From Oehlia diaphana (lineage: Eukaryota > Glomeromycota > Glomeromycetes > Glomerales > Glomeraceae), in contig QZLH01000775.1 of the NCBI GenBank assembly GCA_003833135.1, forward strand, positions 24,033 through 51,391: a stretch of 27,359 bases of DNA, in the 5' to 3' direction. Under the pieces are notes generated by a model, which worked only from the letters and a program-made list of their open reading frames with translations, was not told the origin of the DNA and searched no databases. The position numbers and the translations under genes are program-made. Each line of letters begins with the position of its first letter. Position 1 is the stretch's first letter. Positions 18,310 through 27,163 of this stretch are shown here, in pieces.

Positions 18310-19633
18310 TCATGCAAAGCGCCTCTCAGCCTGTCTAAGATAATCATTAAATGTGGTAATAAAATCATTTGGAGTATCAGCCGTGCTCATAATCATCGGA
18401 GGAGGTACATCATTATCATAGGCAACTTCATCATCTGATTCAGAGCTAGATAGTTCGGACTCTAATTCGGCTTCGAAGCTAGAAGATTCTGAATCAGAAC
18501 AGCAGTATTCTTCATCAAAATTTTCGATATGAATATTTGGATTTAGCTGGTCCATGGCTTCTTTGCTGATATTTCTACACCCCTCCAAATCAAGAAATTT
18601 TAAATTAGGGTGTGAAACGAGTAATTTCTTTAATAGTCATACTGGTAATATTGCAATATCCAAAGCTGAGATGCTAAATCTTCGGGCAGGAGTGAATAAC
18701 ATTGCAGATTGATAATTTACTAATAAATATACAACCACTTAGATCAAGATATTCTAATTTATGGCAAGAATGGGCCAGTGCTTCAGTAACCTCATCACCA
18801 ATATCATTATGACCGATCTCTAAATGTCTTAAATTCGGAGATCCTCTGATGATAGCTACAATTAATGCATTATTACGAAAAGCCATGATACCAGCAAAGT
18901 CAAGATATTCTATGCTGAGACATCTCTGTATTAACATACTAGCATCTTTGACATCCCCCTTACTATATGAAATATCAAGATTTCGTAAATTTGGACATGA
19001 GTTTAAGATGCAACTTATAGATTTATCTGTGATCTGACGTGCTTCAGCAAAATGGAACTCTTGTAAATCATGACAATTATCTGCAATTACAAACAAAGAT
19101 TTATCGGTAATATTTCTGCAGTAGAAAATATTTAGATGTTCTAATTTATGACATGATCCTGCGAGTGCACATAAGCCTTTATCGGTTATTGCTTCAGCAT
19201 CCCACAAATTGAGATATCTTAAATTAGAATATGATTCCGCTATTATAAATAGTGATCTATCACCAAAACTTATACCTTCTTTGAAATTTAAATGAATTAT
19301 ATTCGGAAATGTATTCACAATACTTTTTATTTTTTTATCTGAAAGTTGATAGTAATTTGAAATTTCTAGATAGGTTACATTTGAAGCATAAGCTGGTTTA
19401 TTCTTTCTGCACATTATTTTTACAAATTTTTTCAATCGAAAATGATTATTCACATTATAGCCATACCTCTGGTTATTCCCCTTTAGCTCAATACGCCTCC
19501 ATAGGATAGGGGCACCACATCTGTACCAAAGCCGACTAACAAATAGAGCAGCGTGGAGGGATTTATCTATTAATAAGAAATGTAAAATCTGTTCTAATAG
19601 TTTTGGTATAATAAAAATACTTGAATGCGCCAT
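18310..19633 (-). pseudogene. F-box/LRR (AMN1-like) protein, copy 3, with acidic Ser-rich tail
   Basis: ATG 19633 opens MAHSSIFIIPKLLEQILHFL, an F-box (to about residue 50, [19 protein letters not shown]). About ten LRRs follow (NLRYLNLWDAEAITDKGLCA, LEHLNIFYCRNITDKSLFVI and so on). A TAG at 18676-18674 interrupts an LRR where paralogues encode Gln (C-to-T), and about 50 bp on a one-base insertion (near 18620) shifts the frame. In the shifted frame the last LRR ([20 protein letters not shown]) runs into a unique acidic/Ser tail ([20 protein letters not shown]) ending RQAERRFA. Restored length would be 440 residues. It is more diverged than copies 1 and 2. It was probably an SCF substrate receptor and is now likely inactive or C-terminally truncated after about 319 residues. 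Confidence 0.78.
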
Positions 19634-19650
19634 AAATAGTCTGTATTATA

Positions 19651-19745
19651 TGTTGTATCTTTAATCAAAAAAAAAATGTGATTTTGCACCAATGATCACC
19701 ACTCCAGACTAGTTAGATTAGTAGAGTATCACCATTCTAATGCTA
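19651..19745 (-). promoter_or_regulatory. Shared upstream module plus dispersed block before LRR copy 3
   Basis: The proximal part reads, on the minus strand, a T10 run, then GATTAAAGATACAACATATA, 18 bp before the ATG. The distal part (19684-19745) is the dispersed block also seen at 16975 and 20258. Both parts are collinear with the region upstream of the Gag-like ORF at 20206. Confidence 0.45.
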
Positions 19746-19777
19746 GTTCCCGATTAAGAAGTTCAGAAATAAAATCA

Positions 19778-20206
19778 TCAACCATTCCCTCTTCGCCTGT
19801 TCTCGAGACATTGGATCACTTCAGATCGAATCAAATTCGGATCACTACCAGTTAGTATCTGCAATTTCAGATAAAGTGAAACATCTAATTTAACTAAAAT
19901 TATATATAACCTATTTAGAGGATCTAAAGGTTTCATATGGGCAAACTGGATCTTTGCCTCTTGATTGAGGCCTCTGAAGAACCTTTTTTTTATCTCTGCT
20001 TTACGTAAATCCAGACCTGATAATGAGGTGTATTCCTTATATTCCTTATACGCCTCAAAAAATTCATTTAGTAATTGGTTATCTTGAACCAGTGCTGGGC
20101 TATCTTTACCTTTTTCAGGTTTCAATGCTGGAGAAGTTGGAGGCCAATTTTGATCCAGCCAATTAAATGTATCATATCCTTTAGGTGACAGGCTATCTAT
20201 TTTCAT
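19778..20206 (-). CDS. Gag-like protein fragment, 142 aa
   Basis: The N-terminus (MKIDSLSPKGYDTFNWLDQN) leads through a Pro/Lys linker to a helical core (LLNEFFEAYKEYKEYTSLSG, then IKKRFFRGLNQEAKIQFAHM and PLDPLNRLYIILVKLDVSLY). A helical core with F..GL near its centre resembles the capsid-type region of Ty1/Copia and Ty3 Gag proteins. It ends at QCLENRRRGNG without a CCHC zinc knuckle, so it is either truncated or a domesticated or host protein that merely looks Gag-like. It is intact over 142 codons while neighbours are broken. It shares its upstream module with the F-box/LRR genes, which argues for common regulation or a shared duplicated promoter. The assignment is tentative. Confidence 0.4.
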   Translation of the reverse strand: MKIDSLSPKGYDTFNWLDQNWPPTSPALKPEKGKDSPALVQDNQLLNEFFEAYKEYKEYTSLSGLDLRKAEIKKRFFRGLNQEAKIQFAHMKPLDPLNRLYIILVKLDVSLYLKLQILTGSDPNLIRSEVIQCLENRRRGNG

Positions 20207-20227
20207 AATGGGTTAGTTTTTATAGTT

Positions 20228-20320
20228 ACTGTATCTTTAATCAGAAAAAATAAATTAGCTGAGCTGGTGATCACTGCTCCGGACTATTGATCTAGCTAAC
20301 CCTGGATCAGAATACCACTG
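20228..20320 (-). promoter_or_regulatory. Shared upstream module plus dispersed block before the Gag-like ORF
   Basis: On the minus strand TTTATTTTTTCTGATTAAAG and then ATACAG precede the ATG by about 20 bp. Farther out, GTCCGGAGCAGTGATCACCA belongs to the dispersed block. The block abuts the 3' end of LRR copy 2 (stop at 20330). Confidence 0.45.
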
Positions 20321-20329
20321 CAAATTATC

Positions 20330-21415
20330 TCACATACTTAAATCTAAAAGGCTCTGAGCTAAAGTCCATCTACTAACAACATTGTTCTGTGTAAGATGAT
20401 TTATAACTGCTCCAATGAGATCGGGAGGTGTTAAAGTTTTCTTGAAATTCTTGACATGGATATTTAGATTAAGTAAAACGAGCTGATCTATGGCTTCTTT
20501 GGTAATATTAGCACATCCCTCCAGATTAAGATATTTTAAATTAAGACACGAATGAGAAATTTCTTTGATAGTTACATCAGTAATTCCACAAAAACTAAGA
20601 TTGAGATGTTGGAGATTTGGACAGGAATGAATGGCATTGCAAATTGAGGTCTCAGTGACGTAAACACACCTACCAAAATCAAGATACTCTACACTAAGAT
20701 GTTTCTCTACATTAAGGTATTTCTCTACAGTAAGAAGTTTCTCTACTAATATATCACATCTATTTTTTCTTCGACAGCTACCCGAAATACTGAATCTTCA
20801 TAAATTTGGGTATGAGTTTAAGATGTAACTTATAAATCTTTCAGAAATCAAATGCGCACAAGCAAAATAAAACTCTTGTAAAGCTTGGCAACTGTCCGCA
20901 ATTTTGATTAAAGATCTATCAGTAATGTCTTGGCAGAAAGAAATATTTAGATATTCTATTTTACGACATGATTCCACTATTCCACATAAAGCTTTATCAC
21001 CCATAATACCACTACTACATAAATTAAGATATCTCAGATTGGGATATGCTTTAAGCTGATTTAATGCTCTATTACTAAAACCCACACAATTTTCAAAATT
21101 CAAATGAATTATGTTTGGGCATGTTCTTACGATGCCTTCAATTTTCTTACTTGAAAGTGGATTATAGTATGGAATTTCGAGATGGGTTAGTTTCGAGCTA
21201 TAAATTGGCTTTTGCTTCCCACATACTAATTCTATGAATTTCTTTGCTTTGGGATCATTCCCTTTTAGCTCAATGCATCTCCATAGAATAGAGGCACCGC
21301 ATCTGTACCACAATCGGGAAATATATAGAGCGGAGTAGATGGATTTATCTATCAATAAGAAATGTAAAATATGTTCTAATAGTTCTGGTAAATAAAAGAT
21401 GCTTGAATACGCCAT
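20330..21415 (-). pseudogene. F-box/LRR (AMN1-like) protein, copy 2, one nonsense codon
   Basis: ATG 21415 gives MAYSSIFYLPELLEHILHFL, an F-box through LWYRCGASILWRCIELKGN, and then LRRs. The frame stops at TGA 20800-20798 after 205 residues, exactly where copy 1 has CGA (NLRRF). Beyond it the same frame continues through the remaining LRRs ([40 protein letters not shown]) to a different C-terminus ([20 protein letters not shown], ending LLDLSM) with TGA at 20332-20330. Full length would be 361 residues. The single change is one C-to-T at a CpG. A 205-residue product retaining the F-box and the first LRRs could still be made. It is near-identical to copy 1 upstream of the C-terminal switch, so the duplication is recent. 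Confidence 0.8.
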
Positions 21416-21430
21416 AAATATTCTATTTTG

Positions 21431-21480
21431 TATATTGTATCTTTAAACGAAAAAATAAAGTTACGCGATCACTGCTCCAG
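21431..21480 (-). promoter_or_regulatory. Shared upstream module of LRR copy 2
   Basis: CTGGAGCAGTGATCGCGTAA, then CTTTATTTTTTCGTTTAAAG and ATACAATATA, ends about 15 bp before the ATG. It combines the proximal T-run/AAAGATACAATA part with the edge of the dispersed block, and overlaps the stop of the 41-codon ORF at 21469-21594. Confidence 0.5.
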
Positions 21481-21594
21481 ACCCACATGATTGGAATCAT
21501 TGGTTTCTTTGGACTCAGATGAATCTGTAAGATACTTTAAAATAAATGATATCAACTCTGATGGAAGAAGCTCAAGTAAATTTGATTCATGCAT
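21469..21594 (-). CDS. Small ORF, 41 aa, F-box-start-like
   Basis: MHESNLLELLPSELISFILK followed by YL resembles the first helix of an F-box (LP.EL...IL.YL). The rest (SSESKETNDSNHVGLEQ) is low-complexity and ends inside the shared module. It may be the relic of another F-box gene start, or chance. It sits 53 bp upstream of LRR copy 2 on the same strand. Confidence 0.25.
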   Translation of the reverse strand: MHESNLLELLPSELISFILKYLTDSSESKETNDSNHVGLEQ

Positions 21595-21664
21595 TTTTAA
21601 ATGATAGAAGAATTTTCAATCAGAAAATATGGTTAGTTATAGCACGAAGTGATAACTAGTTAAA

Positions 21665-22111
21665 TCAGACTTTTTGGATCAGATATCTTCTTGGCTTTAC
21701 CTTATTGTCAGATTTTCTCTTCACGCATATTATTTTGCCTGGATCCACTTTTTTTTCTGGTGGCGCGTGATCAAAATTGAATTTCTCAGATAAACTGGAC
21801 TTGGACGAAGTATTTGTGGATTCTTTACTACAATTGCAATATTCTATAGTAAATAGTTCGTCTACATTATCATCCAGCCACTTTACACGTTCTTCTAGTA
21901 GTTTAACTCTCTTTTTAAACTTTTTATGCCGAGAACAATAATGATCCAGCCCTTTTGCTAGTGCTCTATTTTCACTGGAAAGTACACTATATACTTCTGC
22001 ATTTTGCTCATTTAGTCCAAATGCCTGGGCTAATATTTTCGTATATCTAATAACTTCCTGCTCGCTAGCTATACTATCGGATGAATGCTTTTGATCAGCT
22101 ATCATATTCAT
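21665..22111 (-). CDS. Coiled-coil hypothetical protein, 148 aa
   Basis: The protein is intact from ATG 22111. Residues about 18-60 are helical (EVIRYTKILAQAFGLNEQNA), and 60-90 form a Lys/Glu heptad-like coiled coil (RHKKFKKRVKLLEERVKWLD). A Ser-rich linker and a basic C-terminus (KIICVKRKSDNKVKPRRYLI) follow, suggesting nucleic-acid binding or nuclear targeting. No family is recognised. It lies between a recombinase-like pseudogene (stop at 22226, 115 bp upstream) and the F-box/LRR block, on the same strand. Its upstream region carries a diverged form of the module found before the LRR genes. It could be an accessory protein of a mobile element, judged only from position. Confidence 0.5.
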   Translation of the reverse strand: MNMIADQKHSSDSIASEQEVIRYTKILAQAFGLNEQNAEVYSVLSSENRALAKGLDHYCSRHKKFKKRVKLLEERVKWLDDNVDELFTIEYCNCSKESTNTSSKSSLSEKFNFDHAPPEKKVDPGKIICVKRKSDNKVKPRRYLIQKV

Positions 22112-22130
22112 GATGTATTCTATATGCTAG

Positions 22131-22175
22131 TTCTTATCTTGAATGAAAAAAATAAAATTACGCACAATGATATCC
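22131..22175 (-). promoter_or_regulatory. Diverged shared upstream module before the coiled-coil ORF
   Basis: TGTGCGTAATTTTATTTTTT then TCATTCAAGATAAGAAC aligns with the CGTAACTTTATTTTTTCGTT then TAAAGATACAATA of LRR copy 2, at a similar distance (about 20 bp) from the ATG. Confidence 0.35.
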
Positions 22176-22225
22176 CAACTCAATCCCTCTGGGATCCCTC
22201 TAACCCTTATATGTGAATAATGTGA

Positions 22226-23365
22226 TTAGTTTTTATCAAAGAATATGAATGGGTTTGCTTGATCGTAAGGCATTCCACAAAGTTTGTAATTTACTATAGT
22301 ATACCTCTGTGATGGCGCAGTGTTATTTTTAAGACTATGTCGAAGTGCTTGACTAGCAATAGTATTAGTTTTCGATAGATTCCTAACCCCACTCGCTACA
22401 ACCGCAAATACAGCTCCTAAATTACGTAAGGAACTAGGAAGTAATGGCTTACCAGTTTTGGAAAGAAATTCAGCTTTTTCAGAAATCTACTCAAGATTCC
22501 AGTTCTAGGCATTCCCGGGTCTCCTAACCGTCCAGAAGATATTGCTTCCTGAATTCATGTAAGCAATTACTTTACCCGTTCCTCATTCTTTTCAAGTGAT
22601 CTAAACACTCGAGGAATATCCTGTTGATCTCAGTTTTTTACATATCCTGTTACACTTCTTGGATATATGCAATCTTTAATTTCAGCTGAACGGATACAAA
22701 GCATAATCATTACATCAGCTAGGGCCTGTTTGTTGGATGTATTAGATACATCATACGAATCCAATCTCTCCTTAACTGATTCTAACGAGAAGTGGTCCAG
22801 ATAATGAATTCCTTCATCTTCGCATAATAAACTCTTCTCCTTTTGGATTTTATTCGATAAAGTGGTCATCCCTGGAATCTTCGTAGCTTCGATTATTGCC
22901 TTTGGGGTATTAAGCTTCCGCAATTCCTTTCGGAGCCTACTGAGACTAGACGTGCAGGCAACTGGATTAGGGGATATCTCGGCTAATGCTTTAGCTATAA
23001 GTTTTACTTCTTTTTCACCAAGACTATTTCCCATAATACGCTGAGCCATTTCTCTAATAATTTCTCCTTCTGGGATAATATCTGATACTTGGCAGGCGCT
23101 TTTAGCACAGCATATATTCACTTCTGCTTCTGCCTCTCCTTCTTTGGGGTTACTTGACTTTTAGTTTGACTAGTTCTTTGAGAAGGTATCAACGCAAATG
23201 CTTGTTCTTTACTAAAGTTATATCTTTTTTGAAGACCTAGCACCTTTTCTCTCTATCACCTGGTAAGAGCTCAAGTATTTCTGGTGCATACTGGCTAAGC
23301 TCTTCGAGATTCATTTCATTGGTGAGTTTGTGGTCTGTAACGAACTTAGTTGTAATAGCAGACAT
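22226..23365 (-). pseudogene. Tyrosine-recombinase-like protein, heavily mutated
   Basis: A start at ATG 23365 opens MSAITTKFVTDHKLTNEMNL. The frame shifts near 23260 and again near 23120-23130. It is then open for about 163 codons (EMAQRIMGNSLGEKEVKLIA ... ALADVMIMLCIRSAEIKDC). TGA 22632-22630, TAA 22569-22567 and TGA 22557-22555 follow, then a scrambled stretch at about 22460-22520. The last part is open to TAA 22228-22226 (PLLPSSLRNLGAVFAVV, then SQALRHSLKNNTAPSQRYTI). CIRSAEIK resembles the first catalytic-Arg box of tyrosine recombinases (GLR..E), and ALRHS...SQRYT resembles the LGHS...TQRYTH box with the Tyr nucleophile. The family seems to be multicopy in Rhizophagus. The enzyme would integrate or excise DNA. 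This copy cannot be functional. Confidence 0.5.
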
Positions 23366-23681
23366 ATTGTGATAAGTAGACTATGGTGGTAGTTAGATTA
23401 ATCTGTGGTATTCAGATTATATATTGTGGGAAAAAATTCAATTCAAAAAAAATATTCCGATAATGTTCACTATCTCATGGTTGGTGAAAGCTATTGGAGG
23501 ATTGGAGGAGCGAAATAATAATGATATAGCTTATGTTAGGTCTCTATGAAGCCACCGGCCAGGTATCTTTTATATATTTGAAAATTGCAGGTAGATAGGA
23601 TATGTGAAAAAATATAGTCAAGGAACCCCCATTCCAAGGCTATGAATAAATTTGTATTATAATCTCATTTTAGTAAAATAC
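23366..23681. other. Intergenic region, no gene seen
   Basis: It lies upstream of the recombinase-like pseudogene. On the minus strand TTTTTTCCCACAATATATAA near 23420-23440 faintly recalls the AAAGATACAATATA module of the downstream genes. Nothing else is recognised. Confidence 0.4.
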
Positions 23682-24161
23682 TCATGTTAGAGCTAATATT
23701 TGTTCTGGTCCTAAAGCATTTGTCTTAGTGAATGCATCATATAAAGCACTTGGTCTATGCTTTGAAGGAGCTAAATTCAGATGATAGAGGAATTTAATGA
23801 GTACGTTATTCCTCCAAGTTTTCATCTCTTCACGCTCCCAGCATAATTTTAATAGTTGATATAAAGTTAAATTATACCAATTAGCTTGGAGCAAGATTTC
23901 CAATAGACTTATTTTTTCGTTAACTACTGCTAATAAACTCCTTTCTGATACGATACCCCAAATACGATAGAAAATGAAAGAGAGATGTCTTCTTAATATT
24001 GGTAGTTCATGTAAAGGCGAAATCAAAAGCCTTTCTTCTTTCCAATGCATATAGTCTTCGAGTAGCAATTTACGATATACTGACCTATTTATAACTATTA
24101 TATGATTAGATTTAGGGTTATATATTTTTTTGTGAGCTTTATCTATCAGCTGGTTTAACAT
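23682..24161 (-). CDS. Hypothetical helical protein, 159 aa, possibly truncated
   Basis: The frame is intact from ATG 24161 (MLNQLIDKAHKKIYNPKSNH). It is mostly helical and rich in Leu, Trp and charged residues (LLEDYMHWKEERLLISPLHE, LLEILLQANWYNLTLYQLLK), with no signal or membrane segment. The C-terminal part (SALYDAFTKTNALGPEQILA) resembles RLFNAFSRSNAFGVKEHNAL of the broken gene at 13.3-13.8 kb. There the protein continues well beyond this motif, whereas here a TGA follows within 6 residues, so this copy may have lost its C-terminus. Function is unknown. It is divergent from the Cys-rich gene at 24278, with 116 bp between start codons. Confidence 0.45.
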   Translation of the reverse strand: MLNQLIDKAHKKIYNPKSNHIIVINRSVYRKLLLEDYMHWKEERLLISPLHELPILRRHLSFIFYRIWGIVSERSLLAVVNEKISLLEILLQANWYNLTLYQLLKLCWEREEMKTWRNNVLIKFLYHLNLAPSKHRPSALYDAFTKTNALGPEQILALT

Positions 24162-24277
24162 GTCCGTAGCATTAGTATGAAAAGTTATTTATGACTTAAC
24201 TTAATACCGAATAATTTAAATACACATTTTATTATAAAATTAAAAGTAAAAGGGCTTTTATATCCTAAAATACTTAC

Positions 24278-24565
24278 ATGGATCGTGTTACTTGCCCATA
24301 TATCAAGAGAAATGGTTCCATTTGTGGGGGAATCTGTACTTGTACTACTGGCTGTTCAAGGCACTGGAAATTATATGAAAAAAATATGAAAAAAAGACCA
24401 TGCCTGGTTTGTGGGTTTCCTACTGATGCTAATTTGGGGTATTGCGCCAAATATTGTTCCAAATATTCTGCAAAGTACTATGCATATAATTATCGAATGA
24501 GGCAGAAGTATATAGCCAAAACTTTTCAATCCAGAATCCCTTCTGAATTGTCTGCCGAGGGGTGA
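24278..24565 (+). CDS. Small Cys-rich, probable zinc-binding protein, 95 aa
   Basis: This is the only plus-strand gene in the right-hand block. Cys/His positions are C6, C16, C20, C22, C26, H29, then C42, C45, C56, C60. The first group (CPYIKRNGSICGGICTC...CSRH) has the C..+.G..C...C..H look of small zinc-binding motifs seen in large DNA viruses and in Rhizophagus proteins. The second group (CLVCG...YCAKYC) is C-x2-C-x10-C-x3-C. Two zinc sites are therefore plausible. The C-terminal third is basic and Tyr-rich (KYYAYNYRMRQKYIA), which may bind nucleic acid. The start ATG is unambiguous. The minus-strand frame over the same bases is a shadow. Confidence 0.55.
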   Translation: MDRVTCPYIKRNGSICGGICTCTTGCSRHWKLYEKNMKKRPCLVCGFPTDANLGYCAKYCSKYSAKYYAYNYRMRQKYIAKTFQSRIPSELSAEG

Positions 24566-24692
24566 GCAAATAATATTATTAGAGCTTGAAACCAGTATAA
24601 AAAAATATGAAGACTTCTTCGGAATTATTATATAAAATATTGGAAGAAACCTTTATCTTAAAAGTATGCATCCTGGCCGAAGTATGGTATAT

Positions 24693-27157
24693 TTACATTA
24701 ATATTTCATTGGGCGAAAGCTCGCTATAGCCATACCGAGTTTCTTTTTCATCTACCCAGTAAATTTCTTTTCCTGTTTGGTATGGAGATAACGCGGAGGC
24801 ATCTTTACTATCAAAAGACCCAACTAGATGGTAATATCTACCATTCTTATCTATAGCCTTAAATTTCAACCTGTATGTTGCATGTAGTGCTGAATTCAAT
24901 AAGCCAAGTTTCGCTTGAATTGTTATTAAGCCTAATTGTTTAGTACTGCGTGATGCCTTTGTATTATCGAATACTTGAGCCATTTTGGAAACTAAATCCT
25001 GAAGATAAGAAATCGATTCAGAAGTATTCAAGCACCCCTTAATATCATCGGTTTTATATCTCACCCTATCATCGATATCTTTAGCAGGTGTACAAATTTT
25101 TAGTAATTCTAGACAGATTTGATGCTTCTCAGCTTGAGTTGCGGTTGTGTGCCTATCTTTTCTATAATCTTTACGGGAAATAGCCTCAACAGCCGTTCAT
25201 TGTCAGTACCAGCATCTTGTAACTGCCTATAAGCCCTAAACCATTTCATATGATTGTAATTCCCATACTTTGAGATGAAATTCTCGGTCAATAATTCAGG
25301 TAAAATCTCATAATATTCCATAATGTGATACTGGTCTAGAGATCGCATTTCTTCTAAAGTCTTCTTTGGCTTATTCTCCAAAAATTTAGCAGTTTCGTGG
25401 TTGACAATAGTAGCGTTAGATATATCTGATATCTCCTTCGCTTTAATGATAGTGCAATTTGCTTTTACCACTTGCGATAATATATTTTCTTCAGACTTAG
25501 GAATGGGTTCTATGATGGAAATTATCATACCCGCCTCTCTGAGAAAATCAACCATTCTCCAACCAAATAAGCGCTAGAAACAGAATTTTTCCAATATATA
25601 GGCCACCCATAAGCGAACAGTCAGTACATCCTTATTCTGGATGATAGAGTCTATATCTGGAAATATTCCTCTATTCTGAAGTTCTCAGGGGAGGCATTCA
25701 TGTTTAGCATTTAATAACCACTGAAATAACCCTTTTTCTGTAATGGGAACGTTAGAAGATCTTTGCTTGATATGACATATATAATCATTAATCCACCGCA
25801 TGTGGAATAACATCTGATTTGTCCCAGAATTCATTTCTATATAACTGTTAAATATGCAGAATGCTCGTTCAAACTTAGGATTGGTGCAAGACACTCCTAT
25901 CTTTAGAGTACTAGTATAGGCAACTAGGTTTACGTCTTTCCATGATTCTTCTACGTTGCTGAAGTCATGAGCCTTTTCCACCGGATCAGATTTACCATGA
26001 TATTCCTTAATTTGTAATTCTGGAAAATCGGTCTTGAAAGTACGAACAATCCCTTACATGTCTTTTCTAAGGTGACAGATGAGCGATGCGCTAGTTCGTT
26101 TATCAGAAGGTAGTGAAGATATTTGCCTAGCCCAATCCCAGAGTTCGGCTAACACAGTTTCTTTATTAGGGGCTAGGTGGAATGTCTTATCTTTCTGGGG
26201 TTGAAAAGTGTTATGGATAATAAAGAATAGTTTATCCTTACGAAGGGCCTTAATCCATTTGATATTAAGATCGATAAGATCATTGTCCATGACAATAATG
26301 CGCATCGCTTCTTGAATTAATTTATACAATTTTTCTATCGATTGTCCAGCCAAATGACTTTGTACCTGAGCAATTATAGACACTATTTCATCAAGCCATA
26401 AATCATATTAGCTTGAGCGACATTTACATTTTTTACTGCATTTGCATTTATTAGTAATACGGTGTAAACTCTCTACCTGACAAACTACCCTCTTGTGATC
26501 AGGAAGATTTATATTACCATCAATATCGCAATATGATTTGAGGTTGAGTCTTGTAGTAACAGCATTTGAGTAAGAATGGCGTGTGGATAATACTAGTAAA
26601 TTTACATCATCAGGAATAGACAAATTTTTAAGAATATATGTTTTTCCCGTTTTCCAAGGCAAGCCTACATAAATATCGCCTTCATTGGGTAATGGTCTTA
26701 CATATCTCTCCTCATATATTTCTGTCGCTGTAAGGGTTTCATTATACTTAGCCCAGGATGGTGTTTTTACGAAGGCTTTAGGAAAACCTAGACCTTTTAT
26801 CCTGTAAGAGGTAGGAGATAAATTTTTATTTTCTTTCTGAATTTTTTCTGCAATAGATGGGTCACATTCAAAAACCTCCCCGTGCTTATCACTACCTTGC
26901 CGGACAATGAATTTTCCACTGCTAGCACATACACGACTGAACCACCGCTGATCCTTGTCATATATGCGTTTATATAGTGGGCATTCTAGTAGAGCTTTTC
27001 GGTTAAAATATACAAAGTTTTCTGAATCTTTTTCTTCGATATTCCAATCTCTAAGATAGCTAGAATGCTTTTGTAAAACTAGTTCTGCGTATTTTTGTAA
27101 TATATCCGAACCCACGGATATTCTTAGTGGATTATTATTTTTTTCTATGCTAAGCAT
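24693..27157 (-). pseudogene. Origin-binding-type (Herpes_ori_bp-like) DEAD-box-fold helicase, inactivated
   Basis: One minus-strand frame runs from 27157 with in-frame stops TAA 26410-26408, TAA 26056-26054, TGA 25687-25685 and TAG 25576-25574. It then shifts by one base near 25175 and ends at 24693. Helicase motifs appear in order: Walker A (YVGLPWKTGKTYIL), Ia (VLSTRHSYS), CQVESLHRI, a CKCSKKCKC insert, Walker B (WLDEIVSIIA, just after the first stop), a motif-III-like VMDNDL, motif V (VAYTSTLKIGVSC), and a motif-VI-like NQMLFHMRWI. The VI motif lacks the expected first Arg. This order fits the superfamily 2 origin-binding helicases known from herpesviruses and from multicopy Rhizophagus proteins, where an archaeo-eukaryotic primase part may precede. 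That N-terminus is absent: coding sequence ends at a transposon-like border at 27164. About 820 codons remain. It cannot be expressed as one protein. Confidence 0.7.
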
Positions 27158-27163
27158 TCTAGG

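Noticed and set aside
24274..24462. 62-codon minus-strand frame
   Set aside because: Antisense to the Cys-rich gene. It lacks any feature, while the plus frame has ordered Cys pairs.
24693..27157. Stop-codon reassignment as an explanation of the helicase's in-frame stops
   Set aside because: TAA, TGA and TAG all occur in frame, a frameshift is also present, and other genes here use all three stops normally. Decay is simpler.
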